Assembly (NCBI RefSeq): GCF_009834875.1
Contig: NZ_WVHT01000003.1
Location: 1-64,000 of the forward strand
Source of the DNA: Hufsiella arboris
Lineage (GTDB): Bacteria > Bacteroidota > Bacteroidia > Sphingobacteriales > Sphingobacteriaceae
Length of the DNA stretch: 64,000 nucleotides
Direction: 5' to 3'
Made by a program: the position numbers and the translations under genes. Below are positions 54,937 through 63,475 of the stretch, in pieces (the first letter of the stretch is position 1; each line of letters starts with the position of its first letter). The notes below the pieces were generated by a model, which made no database searches, was not told where the DNA came from, and saw only the letters and a list, made by a program, of their open reading frames with translations.

Positions 54937-57009
54937 CTATTTTCTTATAAATGTGTCGTTCTTCCTTATTTCAGTGTAGGCAATATTGCCAGCTAACTGT
55001 TGCGGATAAAACCAGGCATCGCGGAGTTTCTTTTCAGAAAACAACTTCAATTGATCACCGTTATGTGGCGACTTGTCCTGGGAAGAGTTTCCATAGCTTA
55101 GCAAAACCTTCGCGCGAACCTTTTTGCCGAATTCAATAATTCCAACCCACGAATCGCCGCTTACCACCCGCGCCGTCAACCCATCCCGCTGTGACGAGGC
55201 CACCCTGAATACGCCCATCGCACCGTCAGCGCCATTGGCAGGCAGATCGATGCCGTTTCTTTTTAAACGGTTATACGTTCCCCACGGCACTGCAATATCT
55301 CCGAATCTGTCCCTTACTTCCCTGGCGGCTTGCCCCAGCAACTGCACCGCCCGTTTTTTATCCCTGATACCGGAGGGTGTGGTGTTTGGCTTATTTTCAT
55401 CCCAATGAACAGCGTAGTTATAGTCGTTCATCGGGTTAAATGCCATTGCCCATGCATAAAACAACAGCATTCCCCGGCTATCACTATCTGCACAGCGATC
55501 CCAGCTGGCAAGTACTTTCTTAGCCTCAAGTAATTGCGGAGACGCTGAACTGTCGATTGAAGAAAGAAGATCATCTAATACTCGATCGGCCAGCAGAACA
55601 TGAGTTGAAAGTTTATGCTCAACCAACCGGTCAAAACTGATCAAACTATCTTCGAGTAACATATTTGCTGCTTGCTGAGGCCGTAAAGACATAAAGTTCG
55701 GCGCGATATATGGCGGAAAATCCTGTTTGTTCAATTCTCTTGGAAGCGTAACCGTCCAGGGAGGATCATTGGCGTTTTGCAGCCAGCCGGAAGCAGGATT
55801 TTTCAACTTGGGCAGCTCGTCATAAGTCAGGTAACCGTTCCAGATGTTTTTCGAGGACGCGCCATCAACCACCGTGTTCCAGGTTTCAAACGTGCCATAA
55901 CTGCGTTTCGGCACCATGCCATTGAACAAATAAAAGATATCACCTTTTTTATCGGCGTACATAACATTCCAAAAAGGAATTTGCTGCATTTTTAAGGCCG
56001 ATTCAAATTGACCGAAGTTGTCGCTATTAGCCATTTTCCACCACTGCAGCAATGCATCGGGCCGGTCGGTTCCGGCAACTTTAATGGCAAGGGCGTTCTT
56101 CCGGCCCATCTTTAAAACCGGGCCATGAACCGAGCTGTAAAATAGTTGCGCCTTTGGTAAAAGTTTACCATCTCCCTGCTTAACCCAGATTGTGTCAGGG
56201 CGTGTTTCGAAAGAAAGCTGTTTACCATCCAGGATATAACCGCCGTTGGCGAGGGTAAGATTAAAACTGTCGGCATTATCGAGCGTGTTGTTAGTATGCG
56301 TCCATCCCAGGTTTTCATTAAAGCCGATACCGATACCCGGGAAACACAGCAGATTAGCACCATAAACCGAACGCCCGTTTAAAGTTAGCTGGCATTCGAA
56401 CCAGGTGAACTCATCGCTCCAGGGCAAATGCGGATTTTGAACCAGCATGGCACTTCCCGACGCGGACTTTTTTGAAGAGATTGCGTATGCGTTTGAGCCG
56501 CGCTCCTGCCAGTTTGATGCCCGGTTAAACTCAGTGCCTCCGACAAATTGTAAAATGAACAAATGAAGCATTTGCAGATTTACGTCATCCGGAACAAGTG
56601 GTAAAACGACACGTTTGTCGTGCTCGATGCCGTTAGGATGAGCTTTAGCCCAGGCGTTCATGCCACCGGTAAACGACGTGATTATTCGCTGCAAACGCGA
56701 ATCCTGTGTTTTCCGAAATGATGCGGCGATGTTCGGAAAATTTAAAGTATGCACCAGCATGTCCGATTCTTCGTATTCCGGGCCCCAGTATTCCGCGGCC
56801 TTGCCACGTGCTGTTCCTATGATTTTAAGCACCAGGTTAGCATGCGCCTGCATCTGCGCCCAACCCTGTGCAAAAAACAAATCACTTTCGCTGGCAGCGC
56901 TTATATGCGGAACACCCCAGCGATCCCACTCTATCTTTGCTGGATTTGAGTAAACCGGCGTAACGAAAAAGATAAATAAAGCAAACAGGACAAGGGTACA
57001 ACGCTTCAT
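54937..57009 (-). CDS. Penicillin acylase-family hydrolase
   Basis: 690 residues with a signal peptide (MKRCTLVLFALFIFFVTPVY). These Ntn-hydrolases self-cleave so that a serine becomes the new N terminus of the large chain; here the site is Gly171-Ser172 (ERGSNAYAISSKKS). The WDRWGVPHISAASESDLFFA start and FPGIGIGFNENLGWTHTNNT segment fit the family, which contains penicillin, cephalosporin and acyl-homoserine-lactone acylases. Substrate cannot be predicted; quorum-quenching or recycling of acylated compounds are possibilities. Confidence 0.9.
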   Translation of the reverse strand: MKRCTLVLFALFIFFVTPVYSNPAKIEWDRWGVPHISAASESDLFFAQGWAQMQAHANLVLKIIGTARGKAAEYWGPEYEESDMLVHTLNFPNIAASFRKTQDSRLQRIITSFTGGMNAWAKAHPNGIEHDKRVVLPLVPDDVNLQMLHLFILQFVGGTEFNRASNWQERGSNAYAISSKKSASGSAMLVQNPHLPWSDEFTWFECQLTLNGRSVYGANLLCFPGIGIGFNENLGWTHTNNTLDNADSFNLTLANGGYILDGKQLSFETRPDTIWVKQGDGKLLPKAQLFYSSVHGPVLKMGRKNALAIKVAGTDRPDALLQWWKMANSDNFGQFESALKMQQIPFWNVMYADKKGDIFYLFNGMVPKRSYGTFETWNTVVDGASSKNIWNGYLTYDELPKLKNPASGWLQNANDPPWTVTLPRELNKQDFPPYIAPNFMSLRPQQAANMLLEDSLISFDRLVEHKLSTHVLLADRVLDDLLSSIDSSASPQLLEAKKVLASWDRCADSDSRGMLLFYAWAMAFNPMNDYNYAVHWDENKPNTTPSGIRDKKRAVQLLGQAAREVRDRFGDIAVPWGTYNRLKRNGIDLPANGADGAMGVFRVASSQRDGLTARVVSGDSWVGIIEFGKKVRAKVLLSYGNSSQDKSPHNGDQLKLFSEKKLRDAWFYPQQLAGNIAYTEIRKNDTFIRK

Positions 57010-57759
57010 ATGAATGAGTTACAAATGCCGATGGTTAACGAGGGTTTGCGTAGTAGATGCGGAAAGCGAATTAAATCCATAAACAATTCTGAAAAGCCTT
57101 TCTTTTATCCGATAAAGGCTTTCTACACTCTTATACTTGCTGCTGATCTTTTTACCATACCGTCGACATCCCTAACCGCCACCGGTTATATAATGGTATG
57201 AATAACGTCAACCAGGGGGAATAGAATTTATATAGCATAAATAAATTTTGAAAGCAGGTCCTTCATCGATCGGTTCCGCTAGCCCCGCCAATGCTCCAAG
57301 CTTAAAGTCAATGGTTGTAATATTTGAGAGTAAATACAACTTTAAGCTTTCCGCGAATGTCAGGTTTATTACACTGAAGGCATTGCTGCTATTTTTCAAT
57401 CGACCTGGCTTATGACCGATGAAATGCAGCCCGATGTACAATAAACCTGATGGCAGTGAAAAGCTTTTTTGATGCAGAAACTTAAGACTTGCATTATCAT
57501 TCTCAAAAAACTTGAAATGTACAGCAGGGCTTCAATTGCAAAGGATTTCTGCCGTTCGTTTTCAGCTAAAAATTTAACCGCCACCGTGGTTGTGTCTTCA
57601 CTGACTACTTTCATACTTTTTATTTTCCCCACGCTGATACGAGTTTGCAGCTCGTACCATACTTTCATCACGCTCACAACTTTCCTATCATCCACTCCGG
57701 TATTGCTAGATTTTTATAATTTCAAAACTTAAGCTGACTAAGCTTTAAATAAAATTTGA
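57010..57759. other. 750-base gene-free region with a distant copy of the 400 bp repeat
   Basis: No credible gene. It contains a hairpin (AAAGCCTTT near 57095 with AAAGGCTTT near 57115, without T tract) and the diverged repeat copy at 57250-57575. Minus-strand frames across the repeat are open over 70-100 codons but show no known domain and change frame relative to the copies at 8.9-9.7 kb. Confidence 0.6.
57250..57575. repeat. Diverged distant copy (C) of the 400 bp repeat
   Basis: It begins GAAAGCAGGTCCTTCATCGA, matching the start of copies A and B, and keeps CAAGCTTAAAGT. The inner module runs from about 57337 to 57470, the same ~133 bp as in the others, bounded by TTTAAGCTTTCCGCGAATGT and AAACCTGATGGCAGTGAAAA, which are inverted copies of each other. 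It ends near TTCAGCTAAAAATTT, like the end of the shared part of A and B. Confidence 0.75.
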
Positions 57760-58659
57760 ATGAAGTTAAAAACTATTGATGCATCATCGTTGACACCGGC
57801 AGAGATGCAAGTTTATTTGCACTATGCCATTGCACCCCGGCCAATATGCTTTGTATCCACTATCGACAAAAACGGTCAGGTTAATTTAAGTCCGTTTAGT
57901 TTTTTTAATGTTTTTAGTATCAATCCACCGATATGTGTTTTTTCACCGACAAGCAGGGCGCGGGATAATACCACTAAACACACGCTCGAAAACGTTTTGC
58001 AAGTGCCTGAATGTGTGATTAATGTTGTGAACTACGATATGGTGCAACAGACCTATTTAACCAGTATGGATTACAAAAAAGGCGTAAATGAATTTGCGAA
58101 AGCGGGGTTTACTGAACTGCCTTCGGAGACGATAAAGCCACCGAGGGTAGCGGAATCGACCGTTCAACTGGAATGCGTAGTGAATGATGTGACATCGTTA
58201 GGAAAAAACGGGGGAGCGGGTAATTTGATTATTGCCGAAGTGAAACGGATTCATATCAATGAAGCGATATTGGATGCTAACGGCAAAATAGACCCGCGTA
58301 AAATAGATCTGGTGGCTCGTTTAGGCGGTGATTGGTATTGTAGGGTAACAAGCGATAATTTATTTAAAATTTCTAAACCAGTAGGCAGTGCCGGAATAGG
58401 TATCGGCGTTGATGCTTTTCCCAAAGAGGTTACAAGCTCCGAAGTATTGACCGGGAATAACCTGGGATTATTGGGACTTGTTGAATCGCTGCCATCCGAT
58501 GAGGATGTAAAAGCTTTTAGTCAAACCGATGAAATGAAACAACTGGTTGATGCTACCACCGGTGACAGCCACACCCGCACCCTACACCTGCATTTAAAAG
58601 CCAAACAATTGTTAGATAACGGCCGGGTAATGGATGCGTGGAAAGTGTTGTTGATGTAG
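57760..58659 (+). CDS. Flavin reductase-like domain protein
   Basis: 299 residues. The N-terminal ~200 residues form a split-barrel flavin-reductase-like domain: IAPRPICFVSTIDKNGQVNL, SPFSFFNVFSINPPICVFSP with the flavin-contacting motif, and VNEFAKAGFTELPSETIKPP. The C-terminal ~95 residues (after GDWYCRV) form a helical extension not found in short NADH:flavin reductases. FMN binding is likely; the electron partner is not known. Confidence 0.85.
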   Translation: MKLKTIDASSLTPAEMQVYLHYAIAPRPICFVSTIDKNGQVNLSPFSFFNVFSINPPICVFSPTSRARDNTTKHTLENVLQVPECVINVVNYDMVQQTYLTSMDYKKGVNEFAKAGFTELPSETIKPPRVAESTVQLECVVNDVTSLGKNGGAGNLIIAEVKRIHINEAILDANGKIDPRKIDLVARLGGDWYCRVTSDNLFKISKPVGSAGIGIGVDAFPKEVTSSEVLTGNNLGLLGLVESLPSDEDVKAFSQTDEMKQLVDATTGDSHTRTLHLHLKAKQLLDNGRVMDAWKVLLM

Positions 58660-58697
58660 TTTAATTATTAATCTTTTGATTACTAAGTATTTATCGA

Positions 58698-59114
58698 ATG
58701 AAACATCACTACCCTAACGTGGTCTACGAAATATTCTGCCGAGCATTTCGAAAAAAAAACAATTTGGATTTGAATACACCTTTAACATTAGAAACTACTA
58801 GCGAACCTAATCAGACTAAAGAATTACCGGAGCCTTGGTATTGGACTGAGCAAGATTTAAATGAACAACTTGCATCCGAATTGAGTTTCAGGCATATTTT
58901 GTATGAAAAGAAAGTGCAAACTTTAGCTCGGCGAGGAGATAATGACGACGTGTTATTTCGAGTTTTTAATTCCGAGTTTAAATACGCAGTTGTTCATTTA
59001 AGTTGGTCAGGCTCTATCAACAAAGAAGGTCACTGGCCAACTGTACAGATATATAAAGACTGGGACGATTTGTATGAAAACAGAATCAAAACTGACAACG
59101 AATTTTATCAGTAA
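58698..59114 (+). CDS. Hypothetical protein, 138 aa
   Basis: I do not recognise the family. It is soluble, Glu/Asp-rich, with two Trp-rich segments (ELPEPWYWTEQDLNEQ and VVHLSWSGSINKEGHWPTVQ) and no signal peptide. Its shape (one compact domain ending in an acidic tail) is seen in small bacterial proteins such as immunity proteins, but no toxin gene is adjacent, so that idea is not supported. It lies 38 bases after the flavin reductase-like gene. Confidence 0.6.
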   Translation: MKHHYPNVVYEIFCRAFRKKNNLDLNTPLTLETTSEPNQTKELPEPWYWTEQDLNEQLASELSFRHILYEKKVQTLARRGDNDDVLFRVFNSEFKYAVVHLSWSGSINKEGHWPTVQIYKDWDDLYENRIKTDNEFYQ

Positions 59115-59184
59115 GGCCGTGCGAAAAATATCAACTATGCGGCCTGTTTTTACGCTGCTCCGGCACTTGCGGATTGAACCCCCA

Positions 59185-59330
59185 ATCGTCGTCGTTTGCA
59201 ACGAGGATGCCTGAGAACCGCGACTTTGTCGCAATAATCAACAAATCTTTGGCTGCACAGAAAGATAAATAAACAGAGAGCGATGTAATCGCAAACCTCG
59301 TACATCCGCGTTGCAAACGCGAATGATGAC
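59185..59330. repeat. Inverted-repeat element with internal small hairpins
   Basis: CGTTTGCAACGAGGATG (59193-59209) and CATCCGCGTTGCAAACG (59303-59319) are inverted copies with one mismatch, enclosing about 93 bases with two small hairpins (GCGACTTTGTCGC and GCGATGTAATCGC). A half copy of the arm occurs alone at 2719-2735, suggesting a repeat family in the genome. Confidence 0.65.
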
Positions 59331-59344
59331 GAAACGTTATGTCA

Positions 59345-59806
59345 CTACACCCCAAACCTCACCCACTTCTCTCCTTCATGCCCGAAAACAAACTGCTTCG
59401 GATTTATCATTTCCGCCAAAGATTCAAGCGCATTAACCGGGTCATCATTTGTTGAATCAAAAATGTAAACCTTGTTTTGTACCGCCGCCCTCGAAGCGCT
59501 CCACCAGCTTTCGGAAAGTAGGGAAGAAATATTTTGAAGTGAATTACCGAGCGATGACCCTTGAGGCGAAATAATGATTACATCAGCTTCAGAAGGATTT
59601 TCGAAAGCGCCAGCCGATTGACCGCCCGCAAGTGAGACCAGGTCGGTCTCAGAACTGAATTCAACAGGATTCAGATTAGAGATCAGAAGAACTTTTGGTT
59701 TCTGTTCAATAAATTTCAGCTTGTGCCTTACCAGGTTGACCAGGTCTTCCAGCTCTTCGTTTCCGGATAAAATCTCTTTGTAAACAGCTCGTGACAAATT
59801 CTCCAT
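59345..59806 (-). CDS. BtuF-like half protein (C-terminal lobe of a periplasmic-binding fold)
   Basis: 153 residues matching only the second lobe of cobalamin/iron-siderophore binding proteins: KPKVLLISNLNPVEFSSETD, VSLAGGQSAGAFENPSEADV, then IIISPQGSSLGNSLQ and AAVQNKVYIFDSTN. There is no signal peptide, no lipobox and no first lobe, so it cannot act as a normal transport receptor. It may be a truncated remnant or a cytoplasmic stand-alone domain. The family assignment is by pattern only. Confidence 0.55.
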   Translation of the reverse strand: MENLSRAVYKEILSGNEELEDLVNLVRHKLKFIEQKPKVLLISNLNPVEFSSETDLVSLAGGQSAGAFENPSEADVIIISPQGSSLGNSLQNISSLLSESWWSASRAAVQNKVYIFDSTNDDPVNALESLAEMINPKQFVFGHEGEKWVRFGV

Positions 59807-59835
59807 TCTTCAAATTTGACGCAAATATACCGGTG

Positions 59836-61749
59836 TTAATTGTCGGCTACAAGTACAAATCCTCCGTATGGCTTTAACGTTACGCTGGTTTTTGCCGAAG
59901 GTTTTACCTGCTGTTCTGTAAAAGAATTTTTCTCTTGCCCATCACTGATCAACTTTGCCTCGTTTTTTAAGAATGAAAGATCCAGCATTAATGCTTTTTC
60001 CTGGTTCTCGCCGTTGATTCCGCACACGAACCACTTGTTTCCGCTGCGCCGCGCCATAACGACCAGCTTACCGGGATATCCGTCAATGAACCTGGTTTCA
60101 TCCCAGCTTACGGGCAATTCCCGAAGTAAAGCTTTAACATAGCCTGGAACATGACTCATTCCCTCCGGTGTTTCGGCCATGTGCTGAACGCCGGATGTGA
60201 AAATTACCGGCGTTGCCAATTCGAAAGCGGCAGTGGTACGTCGTTGGATATTCGGGATCTTATACAGCGCCATCGGCGTAAAATCCATGGGGTCGAAAAC
60301 GTTCCTGGTAAATGGAATCGTTGTAGCATGTGCAGGTTCCTCATCGGCATTCTGTTGCTCAAACGTTATAAATTCCATTCCCTTGATGGATTCCATTGTA
60401 ACCACATTGGGAAAAGTGCGCTGCCAACCGCGCGGCAAGGTGGTGCCATGACAGTTAACCATCAGACCGTACTTTGCAGCATCCCTGAAAAGATCTATGT
60501 AATATTTTATCATCGATTGGCCGTCGCCACCAAAAAAATCCGCTTTGATGCCTTTAATTCCTATCGACTTTAATTTGCTGAATTCAGCAGCACGTGATTC
60601 GGCAGAAATTAATTTGTTCTTTGGGGTATAAGGAACCGTGTTCCATTTTCCTGCGGAATTGTACCATAAGATCAATCCGACATTTTTAGTTTTAGCGTAA
60701 TCAGCCAGTTCTTTTATTTTTTCGTAGCCAATTTTTCGGTCCCAGTCCGCGTCAATCAGGCAATACTGCCACTTCATTTCTGCCGCATAGTCGATAAATT
60801 GCTTTTGAGTGTTGTATACGGTAAAATCATCTTTCAGTAATACCCAGCTCCAGGAAGCGATTCCAGGCTTAACAAAAGCTGTATTGATCTTTTCGGCAGG
60901 CTTGGCAAGGTCGGTTCCTAAAGTTGATTCGGTCACCGTTTTTAAACTGCCGAGTGCAATTATCCTCCATGGAGAGTAAAATGAACCCTTGACTTGCGGC
61001 TTAGCGTTGCCATCCGTAAAAATTTCTTTATCACCCGGAAACGTCACATGATATTCCCCGTTTTTCGCTTCGGGACTCAACCTTGTCGCGCAATAATTCC
61101 CGTCCATCCAGGTTTCGCTGACGATCATCCACGTATCCTTAGAATGGAACAAAGCCGGATAAACCCAGCCTGCTTTGGTGGGACAATCAACTCCCACGGG
61201 AACATCTTTCAGGTAATATTCTTCATACGAGGGATTCGTATGCTCCCAGCCTGTTTTAGCTTCCGCGATGGGCTGGAGCCAGGCCTTTGTATCAGTATCA
61301 AACTTGAACGAACTTGATTCACTCCAAATATTAACTACGCCCTGTCCAGGAAAGAAATAACGAAAAGCGATACCATCGTTAGAAACCTGGAAAATAATAT
61401 CCAGCTTTTTGCCTGTTGGATTTTTAAGATGAACAGTTCTTTTGTTGGCGAGGTATGAATAGTTTTTCTTTTTTCCTGTATAGAGCGAATAGTTGTCTTT
61501 AACGATGGTCTGTTTTTCGGCCGATATCAATGATAAAGCATCCGACAAATTAGCTTCCTTCTCAATTACGCCAAGACGGGAATCCTCCAACACTTGCGTG
61601 CCGTTTCGCGATACATTATAAAAAGCCTGATTATTTTTCAGTTTAAATGTTAGCGAAATGGAGCCATCCGGACTTTTTACAGATATGTTCTGAGCTTTCC
61701 CTACAACGGCCGGCAACAAGAACAGGATGAATAAAAGCTTCTTGATCAT
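59836..61749 (-). CDS. Glycoside hydrolase family 97, retaining type
   Basis: 637 residues with a signal peptide (MIKKLLFILFLLPAVVGKAQ). The N-terminal beta domain (ISVKSPDGSISLTFKLKNNQ) and central TIM barrel are as in Bacteroides GH97. The barrel carries KADFFGGDGQ with Asp404 at the nucleophile position and TMESIKG with Glu453 as likely acid/base, the arrangement of the retaining alpha-galactosidase subgroup rather than the inverting SusB type. The product is probably alpha-galactose released in the periplasm. A hairpin lies between its start and the preceding GH51 gene. Confidence 0.93.
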   Translation of the reverse strand: MIKKLLFILFLLPAVVGKAQNISVKSPDGSISLTFKLKNNQAFYNVSRNGTQVLEDSRLGVIEKEANLSDALSLISAEKQTIVKDNYSLYTGKKKNYSYLANKRTVHLKNPTGKKLDIIFQVSNDGIAFRYFFPGQGVVNIWSESSSFKFDTDTKAWLQPIAEAKTGWEHTNPSYEEYYLKDVPVGVDCPTKAGWVYPALFHSKDTWMIVSETWMDGNYCATRLSPEAKNGEYHVTFPGDKEIFTDGNAKPQVKGSFYSPWRIIALGSLKTVTESTLGTDLAKPAEKINTAFVKPGIASWSWVLLKDDFTVYNTQKQFIDYAAEMKWQYCLIDADWDRKIGYEKIKELADYAKTKNVGLILWYNSAGKWNTVPYTPKNKLISAESRAAEFSKLKSIGIKGIKADFFGGDGQSMIKYYIDLFRDAAKYGLMVNCHGTTLPRGWQRTFPNVVTMESIKGMEFITFEQQNADEEPAHATTIPFTRNVFDPMDFTPMALYKIPNIQRRTTAAFELATPVIFTSGVQHMAETPEGMSHVPGYVKALLRELPVSWDETRFIDGYPGKLVVMARRSGNKWFVCGINGENQEKALMLDLSFLKNEAKLISDGQEKNSFTEQQVKPSAKTSVTLKPYGGFVLVADN

Positions 61750-61766
61750 AACAAAGAAATATTAAT

Positions 61767-61812
61767 TGTCATGTTGAGCGGAGCCGATGTTTTGACCCCG
61801 CTCAACATGACA
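61767..61812. repeat. Palindromic element between the GH51 and GH97 genes
   Basis: TGTCATGTTGAGCGG (61767-61781) and CCGCTCAACATGACA (61798-61812) form a perfect fifteen-base stem with a sixteen-base loop. The arm matches the inner arm of the element at 35916-36036. It sits between two genes on one transcript and could affect mRNA stability or transcription between them. No T tract follows on either strand. Confidence 0.8.
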
Positions 61813-61835
61813 GCAGACGCAACTAAACGACTAAT

Positions 61836-63380
61836 TTATTTCAATTCGAGTACTACAACTGATTTAGCGGGAATTTCAGCGACCAATTGGCTGCCTTGCT
61901 TTTTCGCGCCGGCGTATTTTTCGATATGAATATTGTTCGGTTTGTCAAACGTGTTTATATCTGTCAGTTTCGCAGAAGTAAGGATTTGGCCTGAAACTGA
62001 TTTCCAGCTTTGACCTTCCAGCGCAGTTTGAATTTTGATAGGTTTTGCCGGATCGAGATTAACAAGGGAAATGTGTATTGCACCTGATTTATCCTTAGAT
62101 GCAGAAACATTTAGTGCTGGAATCGATTTTCCATCAACCGAATAATCCGGGCTCGTAAAGCTTAAAGGAATATATTCTGCATCCTGGTGAACTTTGTAAA
62201 GATCAAACACGTGGTAAGTTGGTGTGAGGATCATCTTTTCACGATCCGTCAGAATTAACGATTGCAATACATTAATACTTTGCGCAAGACTGGCAACCTT
62301 TACGCGGTCGCTGTGATTGTTAAAAATATTCAGGGTCGTGCCGGCAATCAGAGCATCGCGCATGCTGTTCTGCTGGTATAAAAATCCGGGATTGGTTCCA
62401 GGTTCAACATCTGTCCAAACGCCCCACTCATCCACAACCAACGCCACCTTCTTTTCTGGATCATATTTATCCATAATAGCAGAGTGTTTTGTTACAAGCT
62501 CTTCCATGTGCAGGCAATTTTTCATGGTTTTAAAATACTCAGCATCTGTAAAACTGGTCGCTGAACCTTTTTTACCCCAATCGCCTGTTGGTATGGTATA
62601 ATAATGTAATGACAGGCCCCACATTCTGCGTCCAATATTTTTCATGGCCGTTTCTGTCCAGTGGTAGTCGTCGGAGTTTGCACCACTGGCAATCTTTTTC
62701 AACGGAGCATCTTTGTAGTTACGGGCATAAACTGCGTAACGTTTATATTGATCAGTATAAAACTCGGCTGTCATATCGCCTCCGCAGCCCCAGCTTTCGT
62801 TACCTACTCCCCAAAATTTTACTTTGTAAGCCTCGGGATGACCGTTTTGCTTACGCAGATTTGTCATCGGACTTTCGGCGCTCGAGTTCAAATATTCAAC
62901 CCATTTAGCCATTTCTTCCACAGTGCCGCTACCGACGTTTCCGGCGATATAAGGCTCACAACCGATCAGTTCACACAACTCAAGAAATTCGTGGGTACCG
63001 AAGCTATTATCTTCCGTCACTCCGCCCCAGTTTGTGTTAACCATTTTCGGGCGTTGGTCGCGCGGACCAATACCGTCACGCCAATGATATTCATCAGCGA
63101 AACAACCTCCCGGCCAGCGGAGATTCGGAACTTTTATTTTCTTTAACGCATCCACGATGTCAAGCCGGATACGGTCCTTTTTAGGAACATTCAGATCAGG
63201 ACTTACCCAAAAACCGTCATAAATACATCTTCCCAAATGCTCGGAAAAATGTCCGTAAATATTTCTGTCGATAATCCTGTTTGGATCGCCTGCTTTAGCG
63301 GTAATATTAACCGTTTGCGAAAATGAAAACGTGGCAGTTAATCCGGCGAGTGCCGTTAAAGTAATTTTTTTCAAGTTCAT
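61836..63380 (-). CDS. Alpha-L-arabinofuranosidase, GH51
   Basis: 514 residues with a signal peptide ([20 protein letters not shown]). It hydrolyses terminal alpha-L-arabinofuranosyl units from arabinan or arabinoxylan. The acid/base is Glu195 in [12 protein letters not shown] and the nucleophile Glu318 in [28 protein letters not shown] is the family hallmark near residue 86. The C-terminal beta domain is complete. It precedes the GH97 gene on the same strand. Confidence 0.96.
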   Translation of the reverse strand: MNLKKITLTALAGLTATFSFSQTVNITAKAGDPNRIIDRNIYGHFSEHLGRCIYDGFWVSPDLNVPKKDRIRLDIVDALKKIKVPNLRWPGGCFADEYHWRDGIGPRDQRPKMVNTNWGGVTEDNSFGTHEFLELCELIGCEPYIAGNVGSGTVEEMAKWVEYLNSSAESPMTNLRKQNGHPEAYKVKFWGVGNESWGCGGDMTAEFYTDQYKRYAVYARNYKDAPLKKIASGANSDDYHWTETAMKNIGRRMWGLSLHYYTIPTGDWGKKGSATSFTDAEYFKTMKNCLHMEELVTKHSAIMDKYDPEKKVALVVDEWGVWTDVEPGTNPGFLYQQNSMRDALIAGTTLNIFNNHSDRVKVASLAQSINVLQSLILTDREKMILTPTYHVFDLYKVHQDAEYIPLSFTSPDYSVDGKSIPALNVSASKDKSGAIHISLVNLDPAKPIKIQTALEGQSWKSVSGQILTSAKLTDINTFDKPNNIHIEKYAGAKKQGSQLVAEIPAKSVVVLELK

Positions 63381-63407
63381 AATGTACTGATTAGCGCTTC
63401 GAATATA

Positions 63408-63436
63408 AATATAATTGTCAAATCAACAATTATATT
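63408..63436. promoter_or_regulatory. 29 bp palindrome upstream of the GH51 gene, possible operator
   Basis: AATATAATTGT (63408-63418) and ACAATTATATT (63426-63436) are perfect inverted copies separated by seven bases, 27 bases before the ATG of the GH51 gene. Such AT-rich palindromes serve as sites for dimeric regulators; the regulator is not in the window. Chance occurrence cannot be excluded in AT-rich DNA. Confidence 0.5.
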
Positions 63437-63475
63437 TTAGCATAAATTTCCTTTCGGTTGAATCAGTTTTTAAGA

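Noticed and set aside
57208-57695. Two open minus-strand frames of 77 and 99 codons across the distant repeat copy
   Set aside because: They overlap the repeat, have no known domain, and the corresponding frame in copies A and B is shifted by an extra base, so selection on a protein is not supported.
58698-59114. Immunity protein of a contact-dependent toxin system
   Set aside because: Size and composition would fit, but there is no toxin, RHS or secretion gene nearby and no recognised immunity motif.
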